Origin: Patellifolia procumbens
Lineage: Eukaryota; Streptophyta; Magnoliopsida; Caryophyllales; Amaranthaceae
Assembly (NCBI GenBank): GCA_947645195.1
Contig: CANSGD010001495.1
Coordinates: 124,001-188,000, forward strand
Reading direction: 5' to 3'
DNA length: 64,000 bases
Part shown: in pieces, positions 1-10,232 of the stretch
Layout: every line of letters begins with the position of its first letter
Position numbering within the stretch: the stretch's first letter is position 1
Program-made: the position numbers and the translations under genes
The notes under the pieces: model-generated
Told to the model about the DNA's origin: nothing
Databases searched by the model: none
Seen by the model: only the letters and a program-made list of their open reading frames with translations

Positions 1-702
1 TGTAGAATTAATATTCTAATATTATGGAATATTGGATTCCATACTATTAGTTGAGTTTGTTAGTGGTTTACAGGAAAATAAACGTTGAAGAGCTGTCAAT
101 GTTGCGTGGCTAAATTGATGGGTTGAGGTCCTAGATTCTAGGGGCCATGATCTCAGCTAACAAACCGCACATCAAATATAAATCCTAAACTGCCAAAGAC
201 CAAGTCAAGAGCTGTTGAGAAGATCATGGAAGACTCGAAGACTCGTTCAAACTGTGCAAACACACGGTTATGAATCGTGGCCTTAACATGGTCCATAACG
301 GCTATGAAGGTGGAAGATAATGCCTAAAAACTTGCGTCCACTACAAGGAAGCTGAAGAAGACCGTTGAAGATTTATCACAGCTATATAAACTTAGAAGAA
401 CTCAATGTTAGTTCTTAAGACTTTCTACGTTAACTGTGTAAATCTTCTAGAAAGTTATTTCGGTTTTATTCTCTTAAACAATTTATTGTATTCCATTAAT
501 GTGAGTTGGGGTGAGTGAAATTTTGTGAGAAAATTTCTACATTCAAGAGAGAAAGAGAAGAAAGAGAAAGAGAAGACTTCGAGTGAAGTCAAGAGAGAAA
601 GTCACGTGTTCAGGGGGAACAAGGTGACTGGGAATCAGTTCCTAGAGGAACAGAGTGAGTTGCTGTTTATAATAGAGTGTAAGTTACTATTATAGATAAA
701 AG

Positions 703-1773
703 GGAAAATTAACAGGATTAATCCCAACTATTACCCGTCTTCCATAATTAATCCTACCTTTAGTAATTCTCAAAATAATCCCAACTATCACCCTCACTTC
801 CCAAAACAATCCGACTTGACTTGTAACCTGTTAAACAGGTTCACAAAGCCACGTGTCACAATCACATTGGCCAAAAAAATAAAAAAAATTAAATCCCTCC
901 CTTCCCCAGCCACCACCCCCTCCCCTGCCCTTCTCAGCCACCACAACCGAAACCACTCCACCCCCACCGGAATCCACCCCACCCTCACCTCAAACCACCC
1001 TACCCCCACCTCAAACCACCCAGAACACCCGGAAACCACCCTACCCTCACTCGAACCACCTCACCCTCATCTGAAACCACCCAAAACAACCCGAAACCAC
1101 CCCACCCCCACTCGAACCACCCCACCCTCACCTGAAACCACCCAAAACAACTCGAAACCACCCCACCCCCACTCGCAACCACCCCAACCCCACTCGAAAC
1201 CACCCAGAACCAACCTAAAACACCCCACCCCCACTCGCAACCACCCAACCTCACTCGAAACCACCCAGAACCAACGGAAAACACCCCACCCTCACTCGAA
1301 ATCGCGCGAAACCGCGCGAGACCACCCGAAACCACTCGAAACCAGGGAGATAGGAGGTGAGGGAGGGAGATTGGCGTGGGGCTGGTGTAGGCAGTGGGGA
1401 CGTGCGGCGTGGTAACCGAAACCAGGGAGATCCGTGGCTTAGGACGTCGGTGGTGGTGGGGCTGGCGGTAGGGAGGGGGCTGAGTGCCTGAGTTTGGTGG
1501 TTGGGTGGGTTTTCTTTCTTTTTTTAAAAAAAAATAAAATGATTTTAAAAAATCTGAATTTTTTATTTAAAAAATCTTAATTCTTTGTTTAAAAAATTCT
1601 GACCAATTAAAATGCGCCACGTGGCGTGATTAACCTGTTTATCAAGTTATCATTTCCCCTAGGACTAATATAGGAAGATACTCTAAATACTTGAGATTAT
1701 TTTGGGAATTACTAAAGGTGGGATTAATTATGGAAGACGTGCAATAGTTGGGATTATTCCTGTTAATTTTTCC
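703..1773. mobile_element. Non-autonomous Mutator-like element with long modular TIRs
   Basis: The 3' LTR of the host element supplies the empty site. The insert begins GGAAAATTAACAGG and ends with its inverse CCTGTTAATTTTTCC. The TIRs pair over at least 85 bp. Flanks 693-702 (TAGATAAAAG) and 1774-1783 (TTAATAAAAG) form an imperfect 9-10-bp duplication, the size expected for Mutator-like elements. There is no transposase. The interior is a CACCC-rich minisatellite and AT-rich DNA, with a near-palindromic AACCTG..CAGGTT site just inside the left TIR. The ends resemble those of the element at 28170-29615. Confidence 0.8.
930..1335. repeat. CACCC-rich minisatellite inside the Mutator-like element
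   Basis: Degenerate units of roughly 28-36 bp share the core CACTCGAAACCACCC and variants such as CCACCCAGAACAA. The strong strand asymmetry (C/A on plus) keeps frames open on both strands, giving low-complexity Pro/His/Thr or Gly/Trp/Val peptides. These are not treated as genes. Confidence 0.85.
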
Positions 1774-1942
1774 TTAATAAAAGGGCAAGATTTATTCCCA
1801 GAGAAAATAGGAATAAGATCTTGTTTAAAAGCAGTTCTAGCGTTCTTTGTTTTAACTTCTCTTTAATTTTTTTAACTTGTTAATTCCGCAAAAATAGCCC
1901 ATAATCTTGTAGTAAACTTAGAAGTTCTATAGGACCAACAAT

Positions 1943-1954
1943 TGGTATCAGAGC
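1943..1954 (+). other. Primer binding site, initiator tRNA-Met type
   Basis: TGGTATCAGAGC lies two bases after the LTR end. This is the standard Copia PBS complementary to the 3' end of plant tRNA-iMet. Confidence 0.95.
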
Positions 1955-2002
1955 TTGTTCCTCCTGAAACAGTTAACACTGGAGAGGCTGATCCTAGAGA
2001 AC

Positions 2003-3652
2003 ATGAATACAACTGGAGAAAAGCTAGATGAGGGATACTCTACTCAACGTCCTCCAATGTTCAATGGTAAACATTATCCTTATTGGAAGAATAGGATGGA
2101 AATATTTATTATGGCAGAAAACTATCAAGTCTAGAGAGTCATTGAGATAGGTGACTTTGAAGTCACTGAAAAGAATGAAGAATGCGAGCTAGTTACAAAA
2201 CCACTCTCAAAGTATGACAAAGAAGACTTTGAGAAAATGGAGATGAACAACATGGCCAAGAAGATTATGCATTTCATGGGATGCAAGAGTGCAAAGCAGA
2301 TGTGGGAACTCCTTCAAGTTACACATGAAGGAACAAGCGAGGTCAACAGATCAAAGATAGACATGCTCATGCATAGATATGAGTTATTTCAAATGAAACC
2401 TAAAGAGCCAGTTCATGATATGCTTACAAGATTCTCAAATATCATAAATGAACTTGACTCTTTAGGAAAATCTATTTCTCCAGAGGAACAAGTATACAAA
2501 GTATTGAGAAGTCTTCCACAAGAGGAGAAGTGGATGGCTAAGGTGACAACTCTACAAGAAACCAAGGATTTCACCAAGTTTAACATAGAACAACTTGCTG
2601 GATCCTTGATGACACATGAGTTGCACTTAGGAACTCATGAACCTGACTCCAGCAGATCAAAATCCCTGGCTCTCACGACTGAAGAGCAAGATGATTCAGA
2701 AACTGATGAAGAGGAAGCTGCCTTGATAGTTAAGAAATTCAAAAAGTTCTTCAACAAAAAGAACTATAAAGGGAAGAGCACAAGGAAAACCTCAAAGCTA
2801 AGCTGCCATAAATGCGGAAGTCCAGATCACTTCATAAAGGAATGTCCTTTGTGGGAAAACGAGAAAGGAAAAAGCAGATTCAAGAGCAAAGAACAACAAA
2901 AACCTTTCTCTAAAACTGAAATGAGAAAGGCTATGGTAGCAGCCTAGGGTGAATCAGATTTTGATGAGGAACAGGAACAGCCTGAGGATTAAACTGCTCA
3001 GCTGTTCCTAATGGCAAAATCAGATAGTGAAGAGGACGTATCCAACAAACAGGTAAACTTTAATGTTGTTGAAGAAGAATTATCAAAATTAAATAATAAC
3101 CAACTCACTGAATTACTTTTAGAAACTCTTGCTAACTACAAGGCAATCTGCATAAGAGAGGAGAATATGGAGAGGGCCTTAAAAGTTACCAAGGAACACA
3201 CAAATTGGTTTAAAAAATTAAATTCAGATATTGAGGAACGGTTCTTTGAAATTTTTGATAAATTCAGTGGATTTCAAGAAGCTTATGAAAAACTGAAAAA
3301 TGATAACTACTTCTTGAATATTGCTTTGGCAGAATTGAAACTAGTTGTTCCTGAAGGAACCAGTTCCTCTGACAGTACCAGTAAAGAAATTGAAAATTTG
3401 AAAATTGAGCATGAATTAGTGCTAAAGTAAAATATGGTACTGAAGAGGAAATTGGAATCTTCAAGAGTCAAGCTTCCTGATCCAGTTAGTTGGATACAAA
3501 AATATAAAAATGAAGGAGGAAATGGACTATGTTTCAATTATAAGAAGAGGAACAAACATAAAAAATATGTTGACCTGCCAAGCAACATAATCTGTTCCTA
3601 CTGTGGGAAAAGTGGACACTTAGTGTCTGACTGTTCCACCAAAGAGGAATAA
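2003..3652 (+). pseudogene. gag: Sirevirus gag remnant with stops
   Basis: Capsid-nucleocapsid region of the Copia polyprotein. From ATG 2003 one frame runs through the whole region and on into protease, interrupted by TAG 2132, TAG 2945, TAA 2990, TAA 3428 and TAA 3650. The N-terminal PMFNGKHYPYWKNRME and the middle segment (2237-2947) match the UBN2/retrotransposon gag fold. A first CCHC knuckle (CHKCGSPDHFIKEC) sits at 2803-2844. A long acidic coiled-coil region follows, then a second knuckle (CSYCGKSGHLVSDC) at 3596-3637. The stops at 2132 and 2945 fit TGG-to-TAG changes, as expected from cytosine deamination of methylated DNA; this is inferred. It cannot yield a full Gag. Confidence 0.9.
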
Positions 3653-3763
3653 ATCTAAATGAACACTCGCTTAGTGAAGCAAGAGTGGAGAATTAAGAGG
3701 AACGCACACTCAACAGAGGAACCCAAGTCTAACTGGGTTCCTGCCACTGACTAATTACTGTAG

Positions 3764-4472
3764 GTGCAGACTAAAGTGAGGGGGAACAACCTGTGGTACC
3801 TCGATAACGGTTGTTCCAAGCACATGATAGGAGATAAAACCAAATTTCTCTCACTTTCAGTCTACGAAGGAGGAACTGTGACCTTTGGAGACAACCTGAC
3901 AGGTAACATATTAGGTATAGGTAAAGTTGGGAAATCTCAGTCACATTCCATAAATAATGTATTTTTAGTCGAGAGTTTGAAACATAACTTACTTAGCATC
4001 AATCAATTCTGTGACAAAGGAAACAATGTAAAATTTACTAATGAATGTTGTGTGGTTAATGACACCATTACAGGAACCAAGATACTAGAAGGAACAAGAA
4101 AGGGAAACACTTATGTTGTTGACCTAAACCTTGTTCCAAGCTTTACACTGCTTCATAAACTAAGTGGTAAAGACTTGGTAGTTGGTTTGCCAACTATAAA
4201 GGAACAAGCCATGGAGTTTGTGGAGCTTGTGTAAGAGGGAAGCAAGTCAGATCCTCGTTCAAATCCAACAAAATGGTAAGCACTCAAAGTCCACTTGAGC
4301 TGATCCACATGGATCTTTGTGGCCCAGTGAGAATCCAAAGCAGATTAGGTAAAAGATATGTATTAGTTATTGTTGATGATTTTTCTAGATTTACGTGGGT
4401 AATCTTCCTTCATAGCAAGGATGAAACGTTTGATGAATTTATATCATTTGCTAAGAAAGTTCAAAGGATAAG
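3764..4472 (+). pseudogene. pol: Sirevirus protease and N-terminal integrase remnant
   Basis: In frame with gag, the protease motif reads YLDNGCSKHM where the family has D-S/T-G, so the catalytic loop carries DNG. The segment continues through the LLSINQFCD block. A deletion removes part of the pre-integrase zinc region around 4145-4170. A frameshift near 4215 moves reading to the frame of VRGKQVRSSFKS and the integrase core start (LIHMDLCGPV, first catalytic Asp; IVDDFSRFTWV). The ORF is then cut by the Athila insertion after 4472 and resumes at 17430. Confidence 0.9.
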
Positions 4473-5306
4473 TGATAGGTTTTAGTCGTGTCACCTGATA
4501 AAAAATAAACCTACGGTCCACAGGGAGACAGAGTTTCTATATTAATATTCAATTAACTAACTACTTCAGATGAAAATATGGAGAATTAACTGAACTAATG
4601 AGTAAGCTAGATAATACGAATTAAGTCGAGGATTTAACTATGGAATAAAAGCCTAGGGTATTAGGTCGGTCCACCATGCTTATACCAATCAAATAGGGTC
4701 AAATACTATTAAAACCTAAGTCAAGAGTCGGGGGATTAGAGCCTATGTTGAGCTATGGTTAAGACTCAACGCTCATAGTTCAACATACGCCGCATGTTCA
4801 CTAACGTAATCAGAACTACTGATGTGTCCTAGGCCTCTAGTCGTAAGACGGATCTGTGCAAACAACTATTAACCACAAGCAATCAATGAAATTGGCCACT
4901 AACATTAATCACTAATTAAGAACAAACCACACCACAATCACTCTAATCAAGCCCTAGAAATCAATAGAAGTCTAAATAGCAATCATGGTATAGACATGGC
5001 TTCCCTATCTAACACCCTAGAAAGAGAACTACTCAGACATGATCGAATTGACAACAACAAAACTAATTGAAAACCCTGATAATTGCATCATGAACTAATT
5101 GAGAAATAAGCAATTGAACTAAAGTAATTGAGATAAAGGAATAAAGCAATAAGCAAGACGATTACCAAATTGACGGAAAGCGGAAACTTTTATTGAATTG
5201 AAATTGTACTTGAATCTCTTCTACAATCCAAAGCAATGATAAACTAGGCTAAGAGCTCTCTAAGTGTTTAACAATCTGAAAGATACCAATAAAAATAACC
5301 TAAAAA

Positions 5307-5315
5307 GTATTTATA
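5307..5315 (-). promoter_or_regulatory. LTR TATA box (3' LTR copy)
   Basis: TATAAATAC on the minus strand, about 65 bases downstream of the last CCCGATCGGG palindrome. The equivalent in the 5' LTR is at 16719-16727. Position and sequence match TATA boxes at 40150 and 45986 in the related plus-strand element. Confidence 0.75.
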
Positions 5316-5377
5316 GGTCCTAAGAAAACAATAAGATAGAGTGGGGAAAATAACGAAAATCGCATCCCCGTGTCCTC

Positions 5378-5730
5378 CACCCGATCGGGCAAAAAGCCGC
5401 CCGATCGGGCCTGGGAACAAGTCTCCAGCAGCAACAAAATAGGCTTCACCCGATTGGATCGGGCAGATTCCACCCGATCGGGGCCGCAACCCCAGCACCC
5501 GATCGGGCAATACCACCCGATGCCATCGGGTGGATGTCTTCTTCAGCTCTCAGAAAAACAGCAAGAATGGCTAAGTATTGCTCCGCCCGATCACTTCGGG
5601 CAAGGCCGCCCGATCACTTCGGGCAAGGCCGCCCGATCACTTCGGGCAAGGCCGCCCGATCGGGCGGGAAACCTTAACTTCAGATTCTTCACTCGTACCC
5701 GATAGGGCAGTTGTTGCCCGACCCGATCGG
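5378..5730. repeat. CCCGATCGGG palindrome array in the LTR
   Basis: Six perfect copies of the 10-bp palindrome CCCGATCGGG plus several degenerate ones, such as CCCGATGCCATCGGG and CCCGATCACTTCGGG. They sit in otherwise AT-rich LTR DNA, immediately upstream of the TATA box in the element's orientation. Confidence 0.9.
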
Positions 5731-6035
5731 GCGAGTCTTCATCTTGCCTTGCTTTGCTTGGCTTCAGACGCCAAGTCTTTGCACACTTACTTCTTCATAA
5801 TGGGGTCCAAATACCACCTCGAGACCTCAAAGATGACTCATAACTTCCCGCTATAGCGTGGTGCTCAAAACATCAAGTAAATAGGGAGTTTTTCCCTAAA
5901 ACCTGCAAAATGATATAGAACACACAAACCACAACTATATCGAAATAGTTAGCATAAATAGCTCCTAAGAGCATCAATATAACACAATTTAGCTTGTAAA
6001 GAAAGGGAAAAACTCTATAAGATATCGATGTATCA

Positions 6036-7616
6036 AATTCCCCCAAGCTAAACCTTTGCTTGTCCTCAAGCAAATAGAGCATGATCGTGGAATAGATTGC
6101 CTCACCCCATAAATAAAACAATTCAAGCTAAAAAAAAAACATTTTCAAGACTAAGAATCGTTCAAGCAGGCATAATTCAAGTTCGGCAAATCAAATCCTT
6201 CCAACCACCAATCATCCAAGCAATTCATCAAGTTCAAGTGACTACTAGGCATACAAATCCTGAAAAGGTGCTCACAAAATGTGTCACTCCTCTCAATTTT
6301 GTGGCAGGCAAAGAATGTGCCCGAACACTCACCGACCCGACCATAAATGTCCCTTCCCACTCACACTCTCATGTGTTTAAGAAGGTAAAATGTCGCTCAT
6401 CCTAATCAAGTCGACTCAACTAGCAGACGTACTCTTTAACTTTGACAAACTGACCAAAATCAATCTAGTAGACATTGTAGGCACAAGCTCAAGAGGACTT
6501 TTCTGGGTTGTAATGGGGCTTAGATAAGAGGTAGGGGATACTTTTGGGTAATGTGGTGGAAAAACCAAGAAAGGGGGAGCATGAACACTCAAACAAGACC
6601 TTAGATGGCCTAAGCAACTCCCAATCAACACCATAAAACCATGAAAAATAAACCAATCCTCCAAATTCAATGAATACGCACAACAACCCAAGTTTTAGGC
6701 AATGACATGAAACTTTATTTATGAACGTGCGTGAATGAAAGAACTTTGAATTCTTTTGAACTTTTATTTCATTTTTTTTCTTTCATTTTTTTGAACTTCA
6801 TTCACGCAACTCTAATTTTTGCCTTTTCTGTTCTTTTTCTAATAATCAAGCCACAACAAATACACTTTTGATTCCTCAACAATCAAACCAAACCATGAAA
6901 CCAACTTCACTCTCAACCCATACACAAAGTTCCCCCAAGCTAGGCTTGGGAATAATATCGAAACAAAGGCCATGGGCTTATAATAAGGGTTTAAGTAACA
7001 TGAAACAAGGTCATTAGGCTCAGCGGGGCTAAGGAGGATAAAAAATGTATCAAAAACTAACTCTGGGGCTCAATAATAAGTCAAAAGAATGCCTCTATCA
7101 TAGCAAGTGTAACAAGTCACCAAACATCAAATGAGTACGAAGTCAAAGTCAAGATCGATCCGCTAGAGAGGAACTAACACACCAAAAATATGGACTGGAT
7201 AAAAGTATGAATCCAATAGGCTAGAAAAAGGCCTCACAGTCTAACCAAATCAGGTATGCAGCACAAAGTAGTATATCATAGTCAGAAATTGCTCGAAATC
7301 AAAGTAGTCGAACATCAAATCAAAGCCTCATAATCACAATTGCCCAGCTATCCAGAAAACAAATTCAAATCATTCTCAATAAAGCACAACAAGGGGCACA
7401 GGGAGGCAATCAAACCACTCATGATAAAACATATTTTTTTTCAAAATTTTCAATTTTTCTTAAAGCTGTAAACTAAACTATCAAAGCTTTAGACTACTCT
7501 AAAAATCAGTAAACTATACTAGAAAGCAATAAACTATACTCACAGTGAGAGATTCTCCCCCAAGCTGAACGAGGCAATGTCCTCATTGCAATGAGGGAGA
7601 GGAGAGAACAAGGGCA
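6036..7616 (-). other. Athila 3' noncoding tail with polypurine tract
   Basis: No credible ORF. The polypurine tract (minus strand AGCTTGGGGGAATT) abuts the 3' LTR at 6036-6049, preceded by the GCTTGAGGACAAGC motif at about 6060-6075. The region is homologous on the opposite strand to 43780-45276 of the Gag-protease element. It includes a conserved inverted repeat whose 11-bp arms lie at 6729-6739 and 6797-6807. Its retention in a non-autonomous relative suggests cis-acting sequences. Confidence 0.75.
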
Positions 7617-9280
7617 TCAGCCGCCCATATCATCATTAGTGGGGTCACTGAAGAAACCACCACTAGAAGTACCACCACCATCGGTAAAACCACCACCGGA
7701 GGGACCACTCATCCCACCACCAAATCCACTAGGACCTGCATCAAAACCACCTCCAAAACCACTAGGACCTAGGCCAAAGTCTCCTAAAGAGACTGACTGA
7801 CGAGCAGGCTCATCCTCCTCATCCTCTGCCATGTCATCGCTCTGACCGGTAGGCTGGCCATAACTCGGGTTCCAATGGTACCACGAGGGGTGCTGGGCAG
7901 TCTGCTTAATAATGCCACGCCTACAATAGTCGTCATAGAGAGGATAAAGGGCGTAGTGCTGGTCGTTAGCCAAGGTGTCCATCCTCCCCCCATCTGGTCT
8001 ATACGGGTATAGAGCTGATCGATGCAAGTGCCATAGCCCGCGAGGGTGGCGGTGTTCGCGTTGATCAGCCCTTCCATTCTACCCATCCCCGTCTCCATGC
8101 GACCTAGGGTCGACATTATAGAGGAAAAGTCAAATGAGTCCGTGTGAGGGGGAGGGGGAGGGGGAGCAGAAGTGGAGGCGCCCTCGTCTAAAATCGGCGT
8201 ATGCCGCCTATGGTAAGAACGGCGAGGGGGCTCTGGCTCAGGGACAACTAGGTCGACTCCCTCTATAGGGAGTAGGTAGTTTGCCTGACGAGGCCGTAGT
8301 CGGGCCCTAGAGTCGGGCAGAATGAGGGATTTTTTGGACTTAATCACCCACTGAAATCTATGGTCAGGCAGGCGGTACAGGACTTTGAGGGTGTTGAGAT
8401 AGGTGAGGTCAATGAGGGTAGGGCCTAGGACGGGGGTATGCTGAGTCTCGTCAAAGCCGGCAATTTGCCGGGCAAACAATGTGATCAACCCCCCGTTAAC
8501 TAACCTCCTAGAGGTCCAACTACCGTCTTCCCTTGGCTTAGGGAGCGAGTTCGAGATACGCTCGAACTGAATAGCGATATGGTGAGCCAAGTTGTACTGA
8601 AATGGCTCCCTAGAGCCTTTAGCAATATAGCTAGCTATAGCAACTAGCTCGGCCCCCCGGACCAAGTGACCCTCAAACCGTCCCAACAGAGTCTGGGCCA
8701 TGAACCGTATCCAAATGCTAAAAATAGGGTGATGGAAGTTCGCCCAATGACAGTGCTTGATGTCAAAGGGCGTAGGGTCCCCTGTCAGCATAACATAAGT
8801 ATCGGCCATCCTAAAGTGGTCGGGGGGGTAGTAGTCACCACGTACCTGTAACCTAAGAACCCCCGCAAATTCCCTAAGGCTAAGGGAGTGTTCTTGGTTT
8901 AGAAGTCTAAAGTGGACATGGGTGACCGGACCGGCCCGGGGGTTTGTCAAACTGAAACTACTAAAAAATTCATAGACTAGAGGAGAATAAGTGTTAACAT
9001 GTACATTATAAAGCGCCTCCATGCCTAGAACTTTCATGAATTCCTTAAAATCATCAGTTAAACCAAGTTTAGACAAAAGCTCAACATCTAGAAATCGGGT
9101 AGGAAGTACCTCACGCTTTTTAAATCGCAAGAATTTCTCGCGATGTTCATCATCCCGGAAAATGATTTCCGGGTATTGAGGATCCCGTGGAACTTGTGGT
9201 GGTGGTGGTGGTTGTGGTGTTGCCTCTCGCCTAGATCGCGAGCCTTCACCTCGAATAAGCCTTCGGAATTTGCTTGCCAT
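7617..9280 (-). pseudogene. ATHILA-family extra (env-position) ORF, one frameshift
   Basis: A ~550-residue protein placed between integrase and the 3' LTR, the position of the so-called env-like ORF of Athila/Calypso elements. ATG 9280 is chosen over the upstream in-frame ATG at 9316 because of its ACCATGG context and the basic start MASKFRRLIRGEG. An N-terminal Pro run is followed by a ~300-residue region resembling the ATHILA ORF-1 family (EIIFRDDEHREKFLRFK, then VYEFFSSFSL and HVHFRL). A proline-rich linker and a short helical segment follow, then an acidic Gly/Ser-rich C terminus. The frame breaks at the six-base C run 7986-7991 (G run on minus), after which the natural C terminus lies in the next frame down to 7617. 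I see no signal peptide or convincing membrane segment, so an envelope role is not supported. Confidence 0.8.
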
Positions 9281-9600
9281 GGTAGAAAATGAGCCTTGTA
9301 GCCTCTTGTAACACAAAGATGGGGTTTTAAGGTGAGTGTGGGAAGAGATGGGTGAGGGAAGATGATTTTGGTGAATGAGATTTTGTGAGATGGAGGGTAA
9401 AAGGAGGAAAGGAGGGGGATTTTATGAAGTTTGGTTGAGAAAGGATGGAGATTTGAGGTAGAAGAGTTTGGTTTTAATGGAGGTTAGGGGTTTGGGGGTT
9501 GAAGATGAGTGAAGAGAGAGAGAGAATTGATTGGAAGGATGATGAGTGAATGGTGAGAAAAGTGGGGAAATCCGTGTAAAAAGAGGGATAAGTGGTCGCA
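9281..9600 (-). promoter_or_regulatory. CT-rich leader upstream of the ATHILA ORF
   Basis: Reading on minus, ~320 bases of strongly pyrimidine-rich sequence (CAATTCTCTCTCTCTCTTC, then CCAAACCCCTAACC and similar) separate the palindrome array from ATG 9280. The composition resembles a plant mRNA 5' UTR and differs from the surrounding AT-rich noncoding DNA. No clear TATA box is visible. The idea that transcription starts here is inference. Confidence 0.5.
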
Positions 9601-9990
9601 GGCCCGATCGGGTACATGGCCGCCCGATCGGGTACAAGGCCGCCCGATCGGGCGGAATTCTCAAATTTTTTTCTTTAGAATTATCACTTCGCCCGATCGA
9701 CCGCCCGATCGGGTGCCTAATTTCTCATCGGGTGCTCAAGTCTCGCGCCCGATCGGGCGATTGTTGCCCGATAGCGTCGGGCGGTATACCTTTTGACTGA
9801 TTTTTTCCTTTGACTTTTACACGTTCACCCGACCTGCCACCCGATCGGGTAAGGTATTTTTGATCGGGTGATAGGGTTGCGCACCCGATCGGGCAAACCT
9901 TGCCCGATGTCATCGGGCGTCCTTTCTTTTCTTTCTCTATGTTATTTTCCGCTCACCCGATCGGGCATATGCCACCCGTTCTGATCGGGC
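9601..9990. repeat. Internal CCCGATCGGG palindrome array between integrase and ATHILA ORF
   Basis: About eight perfect CCCGATCGGG palindromes plus degenerate forms (CCCGATAGCGTCGGG, CCCGATGTCATCGGG). They have the same character as the LTR arrays but lie inside the element, 320-710 bases upstream of the ATHILA ORF start. Confidence 0.9.
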
Positions 9991-10232
9991 GAGATACTGT
10001 TCAGTAAGTAGCTCGCCTTTTTGCAAATTTGGGGCAAGTATGGCTCAAGTTTCTCTTCAATTAGCATATCTGCACATCAAAGCACACAAGATCTAGGAAC
10101 ACATTAGTACCCTCACGCTCTCTCACATGCTACAAACTACGAAACAAGAGAAAAGAAGATCTAACTAAGAGATACGGGTTGCCTCCCGCAAAGCGCTGGT
10201 TTATGAAGGTCCCGCACGACCATATTACCTCT
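9991..10232 (-). other. Post-integrase spacer
   Basis: Noncoding sequence after the pol stop. It includes the motif (minus strand) TTGCGGGAGGCAACCCGT at about 10169-10186, matched by GTGCGAGAGGCAACTCGT at 43645-43662 in the Gag-protease element and by a similar CGGGAAGTAACCCATG at 37929-37944. The motif is shared by these Athila-like units at the end of their coding region. Confidence 0.6.

Larger units (their letters stand above)
1..1940 (+). repeat. 5' LTR of the Sirevirus (partial, interrupted)
   Basis: Nearly matches 22470-23349 apart from the insertion at 703-1773 and a ~25-bp deletion near 1900 (the 3' LTR has an extra TAGTATTTACTAC stretch). It ends in ACCAACA directly before the PBS. 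The TATA-like CTATATAAAC lies at about 382-391. The first ~199 bases are outside the window. Confidence 0.92.
4473..6035 (-). repeat. 3' LTR of the minus-strand Athila element
   Basis: TG...CA ends (TGATAGG on plus; TGATACATCG reading on minus). Relative to 15848-17424 it lacks ~31 bp near 4520 and has three rather than two copies of the 23-bp unit with core CCCGATCACTTCGGGCAAGG (5585-5655). Confidence 0.95.

Noticed and set aside
794..1415. Overlapping Gly/Trp/Val-rich and Pro/His/Thr-rich frames
   Set aside because: Low-complexity minisatellite read in several frames; no conserved coding signal.
5370..5856. Arg/Pro-rich ORFs across the LTR, and equivalents at 16782-17245, 39746-40206 and 45597-46042
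   Set aside because: They are by-products of the GC-rich palindrome arrays inside LTRs and differ between copies.
7617..9280. Interpreting the ATHILA ORF as a true viral envelope protein
   Set aside because: No signal peptide, furin-like site or clear transmembrane segment is visible; only its position suggests env.
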